Positions 1 to 5,656 of a stretch of DNA of 6,637 bases are shown in pieces. This stretch comes from Holosporales bacterium (GTDB taxonomy: Bacteria; Pseudomonadota; Alphaproteobacteria; BNTO01). The notes beneath the pieces were generated by a model. It searched no databases, was not told where the DNA came from, and was given only the letters and a program-made list of their open reading frames with translations. Position numbers and translations under genes: made by a program. The DNA lies in NCBI GenBank assembly GCA_031273545.1, contig JAISRQ010000079.1:1-6637 (forward strand), written 5' to 3'. The first letter of the stretch is position 1. Every line of letters begins with the position of its first letter.

Positions 1-1389
1 CTCCATCCCAATGCGCGGAATAAATGCAAGTCCAAACCCATTTCCTGCCCACCCTTGCATACACCGCACAGGACACGAATTTGCTCCGTCAAGCTCCCCT
101 TCTCTATCCCAATTAAACTGCACAAACACACGCCCCTCTTCGTCGCAATGAATTTCCTTATCACTTGGGCCAACAACTAACGCTGTTTGAAAGCCATATG
201 CCTTTGGCTTCGGCGTGTTCCTCAACGGAGCAAACGGCACATCAAACGGAAGGGCCGTAAACTTATTCGTGTATAGTAAGCGATGTTCTTTCCTGTTCCA
301 TTTATTTCCATTGTTTTCATTGTGCGTAATCTTATGTTCTACGGAATACAATAAGTATTTCTGATTTAAATCACTACGCGGATGTTTGGCCAATTTAAAA
401 GCAGCCCCTGGGAAAAATGCAAGAACGGTGCTTTCCCCAAACGCCAATTTTTCCGGCCAAGAAATCTCCGTCATACGCGTCGTCCCTACATTGCTTGCAC
501 CGTCGCTATCGATGTATCCCCCCGGGTACTCGTACACCTCTCCGCCAAGTCCTTCGCCACTTCCCGTTGCCTTAAGAATAGCCCCCGGCGTCATGTAATT
601 GTAGTCGGCTGCAGCAAACTTTTTCGCGACAATTTGGTTTTGCGCATTGAAAAGAGTCACGCAATTTACGGCATCCGTTCTCACAACGCTAATATCACAT
701 GGGTCGATATCCACAGCGGATTTATTGGCGTCCGCGAGAACCATGCTTGCCCCTGATGCACTGTGTTCAAAAAAGTAAAATATTCCTTCTTCTTCCATTA
801 AGCGCGAAACAAATTCAAAGTTAGATTCATTATATTGAACGCAATATTCGCGAAGAATTTTTCCCGCAGAACTAGCATTATTTGTAAAAGTTACATTATC
901 CTCCTTCAATACTGTTTCTATTATGTCTATAGTTTTTTGCTTCACAAAAATACGAAAGGTTTTATTTAACGTGGCTAGCCAAAAATCAGGCCGCAAAGCA
1001 ACGGAATAGTACGCTAAGTTCGTCTTGCTTGCAGTATCAACCACATACGACGGAAGCGACCTTGCCTTAGAAACGATTCCTCCGAAAAAATGTTTACTCT
1101 CCTCCTTTAGTAATGTAACGGTAATCGCTAAAGGTTTTCCCATAAGTTTACTTAAGTCTAACTCTGGGTCTTGTGAGTAAAAACGCATATTGAACTCAAA
1201 TAAAGTGGATATCGCCTCGCGCCCGACCATGCTTTCAAAGAGCAAATCATCTTTGCCGAGAGCGCTTGACACTTCGACCGTTAATCCTGCGGATGTGCTT
1301 GGCAAAGGGAGCGATGCAAGAGGAATCTCAGCGAGAGGATCTGTTATTTCTTCAGGGAAGTCGAACCTGTAATTTGGGCGAATTGACAT
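1..1389 (-). CDS. vgrG: Type VI secretion system tip protein VgrG, N-terminal 463 residues (3' end beyond window)
   Basis: VgrG forms the trimeric spike on the Hcp tube of a type VI secretion system and carries or is fused to effectors. The minus strand is open from an ATG at 1389 to position 1, exactly 463 codons without a stop. The N-terminal 35 residues look like a lineage-specific extension. Residues 50-66 (LFESMVGREAISTLFEF) match the start of the gp27-like domain. Residues 182-209 carry the family hallmark ending in SRLMEEEGIFYFFEH. Residues 286-292 read YEYPGGY. The gp5-like OB fold begins near 412, with DEEGRVFVQFNWDRE and, at the edge, FIPRIGME. The C-terminal needle and any effector extension lie outside the window. 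The start is supported by an AGGAAGG ribosome site 5 nt upstream. The family call is firm. Whether other T6SS genes or a cognate effector follow cannot be seen. Confidence 0.95.
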   Translation of the reverse strand, partial: MSIRPNYRFDFPEEITDPLAEIPLASLPLPSTSAGLTVEVSSALGKDDLLFESMVGREAISTLFEFNMRFYSQDPELDLSKLMGKPLAITVTLLKEESKHFFGGIVSKARSLPSYVVDTASKTNLAYYSVALRPDFWLATLNKTFRIFVKQKTIDIIETVLKEDNVTFTNNASSAGKILREYCVQYNESNFEFVSRLMEEEGIFYFFEHSASGASMVLADANKSAVDIDPCDISVVRTDAVNCVTLFNAQNQIVAKKFAAADYNYMTPGAILKATGSGEGLGGEVYEYPGGYIDSDGASNVGTTRMTEISWPEKLAFGESTVLAFFPGAAFKLAKHPRSDLNQKYLLYSVEHKITHNENNGNKWNRKEHRLLYTNKFTALPFDVPFAPLRNTPKPKAYGFQTALVVGPSDKEIHCDEEGRVFVQFNWDREGELDGANSCPVRCMQGWAGNGFGLAFIPRIGME

Positions 1390-1414
1390 AAACACCTTCC
1401 TATTTTTTTTCGTA

Positions 1415-1423
1415 ATTGTATCA
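1415..1423 (-). promoter_or_regulatory. Extended -10 promoter candidate for vgrG
   Basis: Read on the minus strand this is TGATACAAT, a perfect TGn extended -10 followed by a hexamer matching TATAAT at five of six positions. It lies 25 bp upstream of the vgrG ATG. No good -35 hexamer is found at 16-18 bp (AGTCTA at 17), which an extended -10 can tolerate. Confidence 0.45.
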
Positions 1424-1537
1424 CATCGGTTCAAGGTTAGACTCCCATCCAGAGCACGGGGAATATCTAGACTTCGGTCCTCTCCGTACGAAGGTTGCTG
1501 TCATCTCCGTGACGTGCCTTTTTACGAAACAACATTA

Positions 1538-1583
1538 TTGTGACTGCCTTTTTAATGTTTTTTAAATAGTTCTTTCGTATACT
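1538..1583 (+). promoter_or_regulatory. Weak promoter candidates for the ankyrin gene
   Basis: Two options lie upstream of the ATG at 1627. One is TTGTGA (1538-1543), 17 bp, then TTTAAA (1561-1566). The other is a good isolated -10, TATACT (1578-1583), without a convincing -35. Neither is decisive. The rest of the 1390-1626 interval between the two divergent genes shows only a weak CTTCG/CGAAG inverted repeat near 1473-1494. Confidence 0.25.
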
Positions 1584-1626
1584 TGTCTAGGAAGTAAAAT
1601 TATTTCACTTACACAAGGAGAATGGA

Positions 1627-2727
1627 ATGCCGAAGGAAATTATAATTGGAAGTATTTGTATTTTTTGGGGGGCTAGCATTTTCGCTACTACCGGAGGAAA
1701 AAGTCCGACATTCAAACCACAAAACGCAACGAATGACAAGGAGCAAGTACGACAAGTGCCTACGATCCTTCCTAGAATGGATGAGAAGTCTAGAAATGAA
1801 GCAATATTACTCCATGCCATATGTGATAATCAGATAGACAAAGTTAGAGAGCTAATGATAAAGCACAGCGAAGGGAGATTTAAACTCGACATTAATGCGC
1901 CCTTACTGCTAGGAGACCCAGACTTACACGCAGGATGGCCAGCCTTACACGCGGCGACATTCCAAGAAGATATGGTTCTGTCCATCCTGGAGTACGGCAA
2001 GCCTAACGTAAATTTGGTCCATAAAGGCCTTACACCAGCAGACATGGCAGCCTTAGAGGGGAATATTTACGTCTACTATGCGTTAATAAAAGCAGGAGGA
2101 AAAATTCATAAAGTAACACGTAATAAAGTAGATGATTTGTTCAATAGACTTCAATATCACACGTTCGCAGACATGAGGACCTTGGTCTACACAACTGAGT
2201 TGGTAGACCCTGATGCTGAGGTTCCTCTCTCGCAGCTTAGTCCGCCACTACCTACAGAACTCGCTCAAGCAAAAGCTTACTTGATGTTGGATTTTACAAA
2301 AGAGGAGAAAGACGAGCAGTTCCGAAATGGAAAACTGTTGTACAACGCTATGTGTTCTTTTGAAAAAGACAAAGTTAAAGATCTTCTAAATAGGTACAGT
2401 AGAGAAAAAACCAGGTTTAATATAAATGCCGCGCTTACACGATCTGGGATGGTCGCGCTACATCTAGCCGCGAAATGTGATAAAGCAGATCTCGTGGATA
2501 CGATACTAGCCAACAGTGATGCTGACATAAATTTGGTCCATCGCGGCATGACTCCGGCGGACTACGCAATCAGCTATAGAGCATACCACGCTTACGAGAC
2601 GTTAATGGAAAAGAACGGAAAGATTCATCGATTTATGTACGATCGCATGAAAAAGATGGCCGAGGAAGGTTATCCGTGTTGGTCCCGCGCAATGAAATTG
2701 ACTCGCCAAGATAATGTAATGGATTAG
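1627..2727 (+). CDS. Secreted ankyrin-repeat-like protein with a duplicated module
   Basis: 366 residues. The start is supported by AAGGAG (1615-1620), 6 nt before the ATG. Residues 5-20 are a hydrophobic stretch (IIIGSICIFWGASIFA) with possible cleavage after Ala20, suggesting Sec export; the n-region is weakly charged, so a membrane anchor is an alternative. Ankyrin signatures are PALHAATFQEDM (105-116) and VALHLAAKCDKADLV (276-290), each followed by VNLVHKGLTPADMA (128-141) or INLVHRGMTPADYA (301-314). The protein is two copies of one unit, about residues 57-169 and 234-343. Each has an N-terminal helical pair, an ALH repeat, the NLVH.G.TPAD repeat and a GKIH motif (158-161, 331-334), joined by a linker of about 65 residues rich in Leu and Pro. 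Ankyrin repeats bind proteins, and exported ones in host-associated bacteria often act on the host; that role is inference here. It is divergent from vgrG and probably transcribed alone. Confidence 0.85.
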   Translation: MPKEIIIGSICIFWGASIFATTGGKSPTFKPQNATNDKEQVRQVPTILPRMDEKSRNEAILLHAICDNQIDKVRELMIKHSEGRFKLDINAPLLLGDPDLHAGWPALHAATFQEDMVLSILEYGKPNVNLVHKGLTPADMAALEGNIYVYYALIKAGGKIHKVTRNKVDDLFNRLQYHTFADMRTLVYTTELVDPDAEVPLSQLSPPLPTELAQAKAYLMLDFTKEEKDEQFRNGKLLYNAMCSFEKDKVKDLLNRYSREKTRFNINAALTRSGMVALHLAAKCDKADLVDTILANSDADINLVHRGMTPADYAISYRAYHAYETLMEKNGKIHRFMYDRMKKMAEEGYPCWSRAMKLTRQDNVMD

Positions 2728-2745
2728 CGTATTGTAGCATTTTAT

Positions 2746-2806
2746 AAAATCCAGCACGACCAACTGATGAACGTACTCCGTAAAGTAGGTTTATTTGCTG
2801 GATTTT
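2746..2806. repeat. 11-bp perfect inverted repeat with 39-nt loop
   Basis: AAAATCCAGCA (2746-2756) pairs perfectly with TGCTGGATTTT (2796-2806). It starts 19 bp after the ankyrin stop codon, so it may act as a terminator or 3'-end stabiliser, although the loop is long and the following T run is only four bases. The loop has a small inner TACT/AGTA pair. It could equally be the ends of a small mobile palindromic element. Confidence 0.45.
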
Positions 2807-2819
2807 CATGGATACATCT

Positions 2820-2906
2820 ACCGTGCTCACGCCCTAAATAGCTGCGGATTTTTTTAGGAGATCAACGCTTACGATTTTTCGTTTTCTAATCTTGGGGAGT
2901 CTCGGT
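2820..2906 (-). repeat. Dispersed 87-bp repeat, copy C
   Basis: On the minus strand this contains AATCGTAAGCGTT, identical over 13 nt to the copy at 6351-6363. From that core (2876 down to 2820) it aligns without gaps to the 6351-6407 copy, 40 of 57 positions matching by hand count. The other half starts ACCGAGACTCCCCAAGATT, parallel to ACCGGGACCCCCAAAGATT in the 6314 copy, with a small deletion after it. It sits downstream of the pseudouridine synthase in the same orientation as that gene. Confidence 0.7.
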
Positions 2907-2966
2907 GATACCTGGGTAAAGGCAACGACAGTCATTTCTAACATTCCTAATTTTTTCTCGCCAAGC

Positions 2967-3845
2967 TCAGGGGGTTAACTGTCTCAGCTCCCCCGTCCTC
3001 ATTTGTCCAAGTTCGTATGGCCCATATCTCACGCGAATCAATCGACTTACTTGAAGTCCAAGTAAATTCATGACTTTGCGTATTTCACGATTTTTCCCTT
3101 CACAAATCGTAATATTTACCCAAAAATTGCGCGCAGATGAACCATAATGGTGCGCAGAGTTTCTTTCATATGCCGTGGGCCGCCCCGATGAATGTGGAGC
3201 AGAATAAGAATAATCGTAAGTGTTTGTTTTTTTTAAATTTTCGCAGTCATTTGAAAAGTGTGTATACCTATTCTTAAAAATGTTTCTTTCAAACTGTACG
3301 CGAACCGGCGCATATCGCTCCCCCGAGATAACGACGTTGTGCAGCGTAACTTCGCCCGACTCCGTCCCAGCATCCGACTCGCCTCCCGCATACTTTCGCA
3401 GCATTTGTCTATCCACTTCACCAAACACGCGAACCTTATATACACGTTCAGCCCGTTGTGTCTCTAGGTCATGCGCTAACGCATTACTGTTTGTGAGCAA
3501 CAGCAACCCTTCCGAGTTTATATCCAACCGCCCAACAGAAATGACGCGAGGCAACCCATATTGCGCTGCCACAGACTCAAATACCGTCATCCTATGCTGC
3601 GGGTCATAGTGTGTGGTGATTTCGCCAACGGGCTTATAGTAGATCCAAAGATTCTGCTCTGCGACCGGTGTTACCTTCCGGCCACGAAAAATAATAATAT
3701 CTTGGTCATCCACGAAACAAACAGGGGAATTTATTTGCTGGCCGTTTACGATTACGTCGCCTTTGAGAATGTACCGCTCCGCATCCCTCCGTGAACATAA
3801 GTTTTGAGTGGCTAGGTACTTCGCTATGCGCATTTTTGTAGACAT
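2967..3845 (-). CDS. rluB: RsuA/RluB-family 23S rRNA pseudouridine synthase with an in-frame repeat insertion
   Basis: 292 residues; converts a uridine of rRNA to pseudouridine. The N-terminal S4 RNA-binding domain is about residues 5-50 (MRIAKYLA, CSRRDAERYI, GDVIVNG). The catalytic domain has KPVGEITTHYD (71-81), VGRLDINSEGLLLLTN (104-119) with the catalytic Asp108, and EGKNREIRKVMNLLGL (249-264), followed by SRLIRVRYGPYELG. The family's usual short link between the AP.RVQFER block (179-187) and NFWVNITICEGKNRE is enlarged here by about 45 residues rich in Ser, Asn, Tyr and His. Residues 193-222 of it are encoded by repeat copy D, so the extra segment probably comes from an inserted element. 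All motifs are intact, so the enzyme may work. The start is uncertain: ATG 3845 has no clear ribosome site, and Met5 (3833) begins the usual S4 sequence. It lies 36 bp after tRNA-Tyr and is probably co-transcribed with it. RluB is preferred over RsuA by overall resemblance only. Confidence 0.92.
   Translation of the reverse strand: MSTKMRIAKYLATQNLCSRRDAERYILKGDVIVNGQQINSPVCFVDDQDIIIFRGRKVTPVAEQNLWIYYKPVGEITTHYDPQHRMTVFESVAAQYGLPRVISVGRLDINSEGLLLLTNSNALAHDLETQRAERVYKVRVFGEVDRQMLRKYAGGESDAGTESGEVTLHNVVISGERYAPVRVQFERNIFKNRYTHFSNDCENLKKTNTYDYSYSAPHSSGRPTAYERNSAHHYGSSARNFWVNITICEGKNREIRKVMNLLGLQVSRLIRVRYGPYELGQMRTGELRQLTP
3181..3268 (+). repeat. Dispersed repeat, copy D, inside the pseudouridine synthase gene
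   Basis: The plus strand has AATCGTAAGTGTTTGTT at 3212-3228. The 57 nt from 3212 to 3268 align without a gap to 6351-6407, with 40 identities by hand count. The remaining half (3181-3211) matches more loosely. The element runs opposite to the gene and is read in frame as residues 193-222. A GAATG/CATTT pair, counting one G-T, preserves some of the palindromic character. Confidence 0.65.
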
Positions 3846-3881
3846 GTTGGCGTTAAATCTCTTGCACTAAAGCTCAGCGAA

Positions 3882-3967
3882 TGGTGGAAGGGGGAGGATT
3901 CGAACCTCCGTAGACTCTCGTCGGCAGATTTACAGTCTGCTGCCATTAACCGCTCGGCCACCCGTCC
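3882..3967 (-). tRNA. tRNA-Tyr (anticodon GTA), CCA encoded
   Basis: The 86-nt minus-strand product folds as a class II tRNA. The acceptor is GGACGGG/CCCTTCC, the D arm has GCC/GGC around AGCGGTTAAT, and the anticodon arm is GCAGA-CTGTAAA-TCTGC with anticodon GTA. A long variable arm contains GAC-GAGA-GTC. The T arm is GGAGG-TTCGAAT-CCTCC, then discriminator A and an encoded CCA. The class II form with GTA is typical of bacterial tRNA-Tyr. The acceptor stem has one C4-U69 mismatch. It is the first transcribed unit before the pseudouridine synthase gene. Confidence 0.96.
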
Positions 3968-3977
3968 ATACCAGTTA

Positions 3978-4006
3978 ATGCTATGGAAATATGAGAATAA
4001 TGTCAA
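3978..4006 (-). promoter_or_regulatory. Sigma-70-type promoter for tRNA-Tyr and the pseudouridine synthase
   Basis: On the minus strand there is a perfect TTGACA (4001-4006), a 17-bp spacer, and TAGCAT (3978-3983). The predicted start of transcription is only a few bases before the tRNA 5' end at 3967, as is usual for stable RNA genes. No separate promoter is obvious in the 36 bp before the enzyme gene. Confidence 0.75.
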
Positions 4007-4035
4007 CTGGTGCACACACAATACTTCTACGTCGC

Positions 4036-4077
4036 AAACTTCATCGTCCACATCCGAAACTTCATCGTCCGCATCCG
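4036..4077. repeat. Two tandem 21-bp direct repeats
   Basis: Units 4036-4056 and 4057-4077 (AAACTTCATCGTCC.CATCCG) differ at one position. The length is seven codons, and on the minus strand one frame gives an acidic DDEV(S/C)DV repeat. That frame runs straight into the tRNA, so a living gene is unlikely. It lies upstream of the tRNA promoter and might be a gene remnant or a slippage product. Confidence 0.6.
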
Positions 4078-4099
4078 TGAGAGCCTTAGTACAATTCCG

Positions 4100-4188
4100 C
4101 CCCCCAAAAGATTGCAGGCAAAAAAATGAAGAATCGTATGCGTTTAATTAACCCAAAAACTAGCAATCGTTTGAGGAGTGGGTATATT
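4100..4188 (+). repeat. Dispersed repeat, copy A
   Basis: Begins with a C run followed by AAAAGATTGC and has the core AATCGTATGCGTTT at 4132-4145. The 57 nt from 4132 align without gaps to 6351-6407, 37 matching by hand count. GATTGC (4110-4115) pairs with GCAATC (4163-4168), and the helix extends to 9 of 10 pairs, so the element can form a large hairpin. ATTCC occurs at 4094-4098 and 4186-4190, a possible short target duplication. It lies just upstream of the promoter of the gene at 4286. Apart from this element, the 21-bp repeats and the two promoters, I see nothing in 3968-4285. Confidence 0.7.
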
Positions 4189-4219
4189 CCCTTATCTTTT
4201 TTATATTGGATAAAAGGCA

Positions 4220-4249
4220 TTGACTCTCTCTCTAATTTACTGCTAAACT
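4220..4249 (+). promoter_or_regulatory. Promoter for the gene at 4286
   Basis: TTGACT (4220-4225), an 18-bp spacer, then TGCTAAACT (4241-4249), an extended -10. The -10 lies 42 bp before the ATG, the same distance as in the paralogue at 5693. The leader after it (GTAAGTAA, a T tract, AGGATAAAC) is also shared with the paralogue. Confidence 0.65.
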
Positions 4250-4285
4250 ACGCCCTGTAAGTAATCTTTTTTTTTCAGGATAAAC

Positions 4286-5182
4286 ATGTTAAATATGACT
4301 ATAGGTAATTTATATAAGAAGGTATCAGGGCTAGTGTTAGCCTGTTTCATGAGCTCTGCGAGCATGAATGCAGCGAGCGCACAAGAAGAGCTAAATCAAA
4401 TAATAGATGCGAATACTGGACATCTTCGTAATTTTCATGAAGAAACGGTAGACAGAGATGGATTTATTCGTAGTTATCCACAGTATTATTACACCAACGT
4501 TCCGACTTCTGCTTTAGTACAGTGGACCGATATTTGTAATAGTCTACATGCGTATGAAACGGATCCAGAAAATCCACAATTGAAAGCAAATGCAATCTAC
4601 GCAGGAAGGACGCTTACGATGCTTATGGTAAGCCCGGAAAGAACGTTCTGTGTTAACAGAACCTTATACGATGAGTGCAAGAGGAAAGTAACGTGGATGA
4701 GAGAACACTTGTCGCCGATGGATTTTCGGAGAGCATTCCATGTTATCCACGGGGAAACATTAGCAGAAATAAATAAGACGGAAGTGCAAGAAGAGCTAAA
4801 TGGAATAATAGATAGTAACACTAGATATCTTAATAATTTTCATGAGGGAATGATAGACAGAAATGGAATGATTCGTTGTTTTCCACAGTATGACTACACC
4901 AACGTCCCGACTTCTGCTTTAGTACAGTGGACCGATATTTGTAATAGTCTACATGCGTATGAAGCGGATCCAGAAAATCCACAATTGAAAGCAAATGCAA
5001 TCTACGCAGGAAGGACGCTTACGATGCTTATGGTAAGCCCGGAAAGGACGTTCCATGTACACAGGACCTTATACGATGAGTGCGTGAGAAAAGTAACGTG
5101 GATGAGAGAACACTTGTCGCCGATGGATTTTCGGAAAGCATTCCATGTTATCCACAGGGAAGCATTAGCAGAAATAGGCTAG
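4286..5182 (+). CDS. Exported protein of unknown family, two tandem 135-residue domains
   Basis: 298 residues. Not recognised. AGGA (4277-4280) lies 5 nt before the ATG. The N-terminus has two lysines at 11-12, a hydrophobic stretch 13-21 and a likely Sec cleavage after Ala32 (ASA-QEE). Cys20 in LVLAC is conserved in the paralogue, so lipidation is a weaker alternative. The mature protein is two copies of one domain, residues 33-167 and 168-298. Shared features in order: EELN.IID.NT, FPQY or YPQY then YTNVPTSALVQWTDICNSL, DPENPQLKANAIYAGRTLT, MLMVSPERTF, RTLYDEC, KVTWMREHLSPMDF and AFHVIH.E.LAEI. Two cysteines per domain (83 and 131; 219 and 265) recur in the paralogue, compatible with a disulfide in an exported protein. 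The domain looks mainly helical. Linkage to vgrG might suggest an effector or surface protein, but no catalytic motif supports a specific function. It probably forms a single-gene unit. Confidence 0.85.
   Translation: MLNMTIGNLYKKVSGLVLACFMSSASMNAASAQEELNQIIDANTGHLRNFHEETVDRDGFIRSYPQYYYTNVPTSALVQWTDICNSLHAYETDPENPQLKANAIYAGRTLTMLMVSPERTFCVNRTLYDECKRKVTWMREHLSPMDFRRAFHVIHGETLAEINKTEVQEELNGIIDSNTRYLNNFHEGMIDRNGMIRCFPQYDYTNVPTSALVQWTDICNSLHAYEADPENPQLKANAIYAGRTLTMLMVSPERTFHVHRTLYDECVRKVTWMREHLSPMDFRKAFHVIHREALAEIG
4382..5182 (+). repeat. Intragenic tandem duplication, period 405 bp
   Basis: The unit from 4382 repeats from 4787 at an exact 405-nt offset (135 codons). Similarity is uneven. Positions 4491-4648 and 4896-5053 differ at only three sites in 158 nt, while the first 100 nt of each unit are clearly more diverged. 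This suggests either recent duplication with selection on the N-terminal part or later gene conversion of the middle part. Confidence 0.9.
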
Positions 5183-5209
5183 TTAGATATCGAATAATTT
5201 GCCAATAAA

Positions 5210-5229
5210 AAAATGCATAATCGCATTTT
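5210..5229 (+). terminator. Weak AT-rich hairpin after the 4286 gene
   Basis: AAAATGC (5210-5216) pairs with GCATTTT (5223-5229), 28 bp after the stop codon. It is followed by GTTATTG rather than a T run, so termination would be inefficient. A related stretch with the same order of motifs (ATAAAAACGCATTTCGTTATT, then GACACG) follows the paralogue near 6279-6307, indicating that the 3' tail was duplicated with the gene. Confidence 0.3.
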
Positions 5230-5260
5230 GTTATTGACACGGGCGATAGACTTTATGATC

Positions 5261-5325
5261 AGTGCAGAACTAGTTATACAAGAAAGAATTACCATGGTAA
5301 AAATTTCTTTAAGCCTTTCTGCACT
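5261..5325. repeat. 65-bp imperfect palindrome
   Basis: Outer arms AGTGCAGAA (5261-5269) and TTCTGCACT (5317-5325) pair perfectly. The centre TTACCATGGTAA (5289-5300) is a 12-bp perfect palindrome, and A-rich and T-rich flanks (AGAAAGAA, TTTCTTT) can pair between them. The arms and centre are nearly concentric, so the whole can form one long interrupted hairpin. It may be a regulatory RNA structure, a protein-binding site or a mobile palindrome. Confidence 0.55.
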
Positions 5326-5328
5326 AGC

Positions 5329-5481
5329 ATGGCTTCAATGAACGCTGAGAACAAATGTAGGAAATGCAATAAATTGTTGCCCCCGGAAATCCACGTTGCT
5401 TGGCCCCCCGGGGGCATCCCCATGCCCCCAAAAGATTACCTTAGGCGTATGATTTTTCAACTCCTAGCCCGCACTCATTGA
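5329..5481 (+). CDS. Possible small ORF, 50 codons, doubtful
   Basis: An open frame from ATG 5329 to TGA 5481 reads MASMNAENKCRKCNKLLPPE at its start, with one CxxC pair and a Pro-rich middle. The stop overlaps the first bases of the terminator-like hairpin at 5479, which is the usual place for a gene end. Against it, there is no Shine-Dalgarno sequence, much of the middle is encoded by GC-rich hairpin DNA, and only one CxxC is present, so a zinc site would be incomplete. An upstream 15-codon frame (ATG 5294, MVKISLSLSALAWLQ) looks like a signal-peptide start. With one frameshift it would join the MASMNA segment, similar to SSASMNA in the secreted paralogues, so a decayed family member is another reading. 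Confidence 0.2.
   Translation: MASMNAENKCRKCNKLLPPEIHVAWPPGGIPMPPKDYLRRMIFQLLARTH
5378..5429 (+). other. GC-rich, mutually exclusive hairpins
   Basis: TGCCCCCGG (5378-5386) pairs with CCGGGGGCA (5408-5416). The same GGGGGCAT segment (5410-5417) can instead pair with ATGCCCCC (5422-5429) across a CCCC loop, and with the C run 5404-5409 just before it. One G block with three possible partners is the arrangement seen in attenuators and switches, and the GC content stands out sharply. A terminator-like hairpin follows 50 bp later. Confidence 0.45.
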
Positions 5482-5503
5482 GACACCCGGTCTCATATTT
5501 TTT
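5479..5503 (+). terminator. Rho-independent terminator candidate
   Basis: TGAGAC (5479-5484), loop ACCCG, GTCTCA (5490-5495), then TATTTTTTT. The stem is short (6 bp) but the T tract is good. It would end any transcript from the 4286 gene or from a small RNA or small gene at 5260-5480. Confidence 0.55.
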
Positions 5504-5625
5504 TACTGCCAATCATTGACCTTACAGAAACGGTAGCAAGACTAACCTTTACTACATACAAAAAAGTACTTGTCTTTTACTCACGTACTTGACGGTTAGA
5601 GTTGCGGGACATTACAAAATAAATA

Positions 5626-5656
5626 TTGACATCCTTAAAAAAAACACAGCTACAAT
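5626..5656 (+). promoter_or_regulatory. Promoter for the gene at 5693
   Basis: Perfect TTGACA (5626-5631), a 19-bp spacer, and TACAAT (5651-5656), 42 bp before the ATG. The leader (GTAAGTAAC, a T tract, AGGATAAACC) nearly repeats that of the 4286 gene, so the two genes are probably expressed under the same conditions. Confidence 0.65.

Noticed and set aside
382..756. Plus-strand open frames at 382-756, 386-598 and 1190-1372
   Set aside because: They lie antisense to vgrG, whose minus-strand frame is open through the whole 1389 bp with clear family motifs. They show no ribosome site or domain.
2633..2830. Minus-strand frame of 65 codons near the ankyrin 3' end
   Set aside because: It overlaps the end of the ankyrin gene in antisense and the 11-bp inverted repeat. 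No ribosome site or recognisable motif was found.
3220..3794. Plus-strand open frames at 3220-3609, 3258-3467 and 3561-3794
   Set aside because: They are antisense to the pseudouridine synthase, which has all expected motifs. Their peptides are rich in Cys, Ser and Arg, as is typical of shadow frames.
3824..4051. Minus-strand frame of 75 codons with an acidic start (DDEVCDVEVL)
   Set aside because: It reads straight through the tRNA-Tyr gene and its promoter. The acidic part comes from the 21-bp tandem repeat.
4036..4188. CRISPR array
   Set aside because: The two 21-bp units are directly adjacent with no spacer, and the dispersed repeats are far apart and variable, so there is no repeat-spacer pattern.
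4328..4347. Lipoprotein signal at LVLAC in the two secreted paralogues
   Set aside because: The Cys is conserved, but the position before Ala is Leu rather than a small residue and the hydrophobic stretch before it is short. The first paralogue also has a good AxA cleavage site at residue 32, so it is kept only as an alternative.
5234..5259. Promoter TTGACA (5234-5239) with TATGAT (5254-5259)
   Set aside because: The spacer is only 14 bp, too short for a normal sigma-70 promoter, and no better -10 is found at 16-18 bp.
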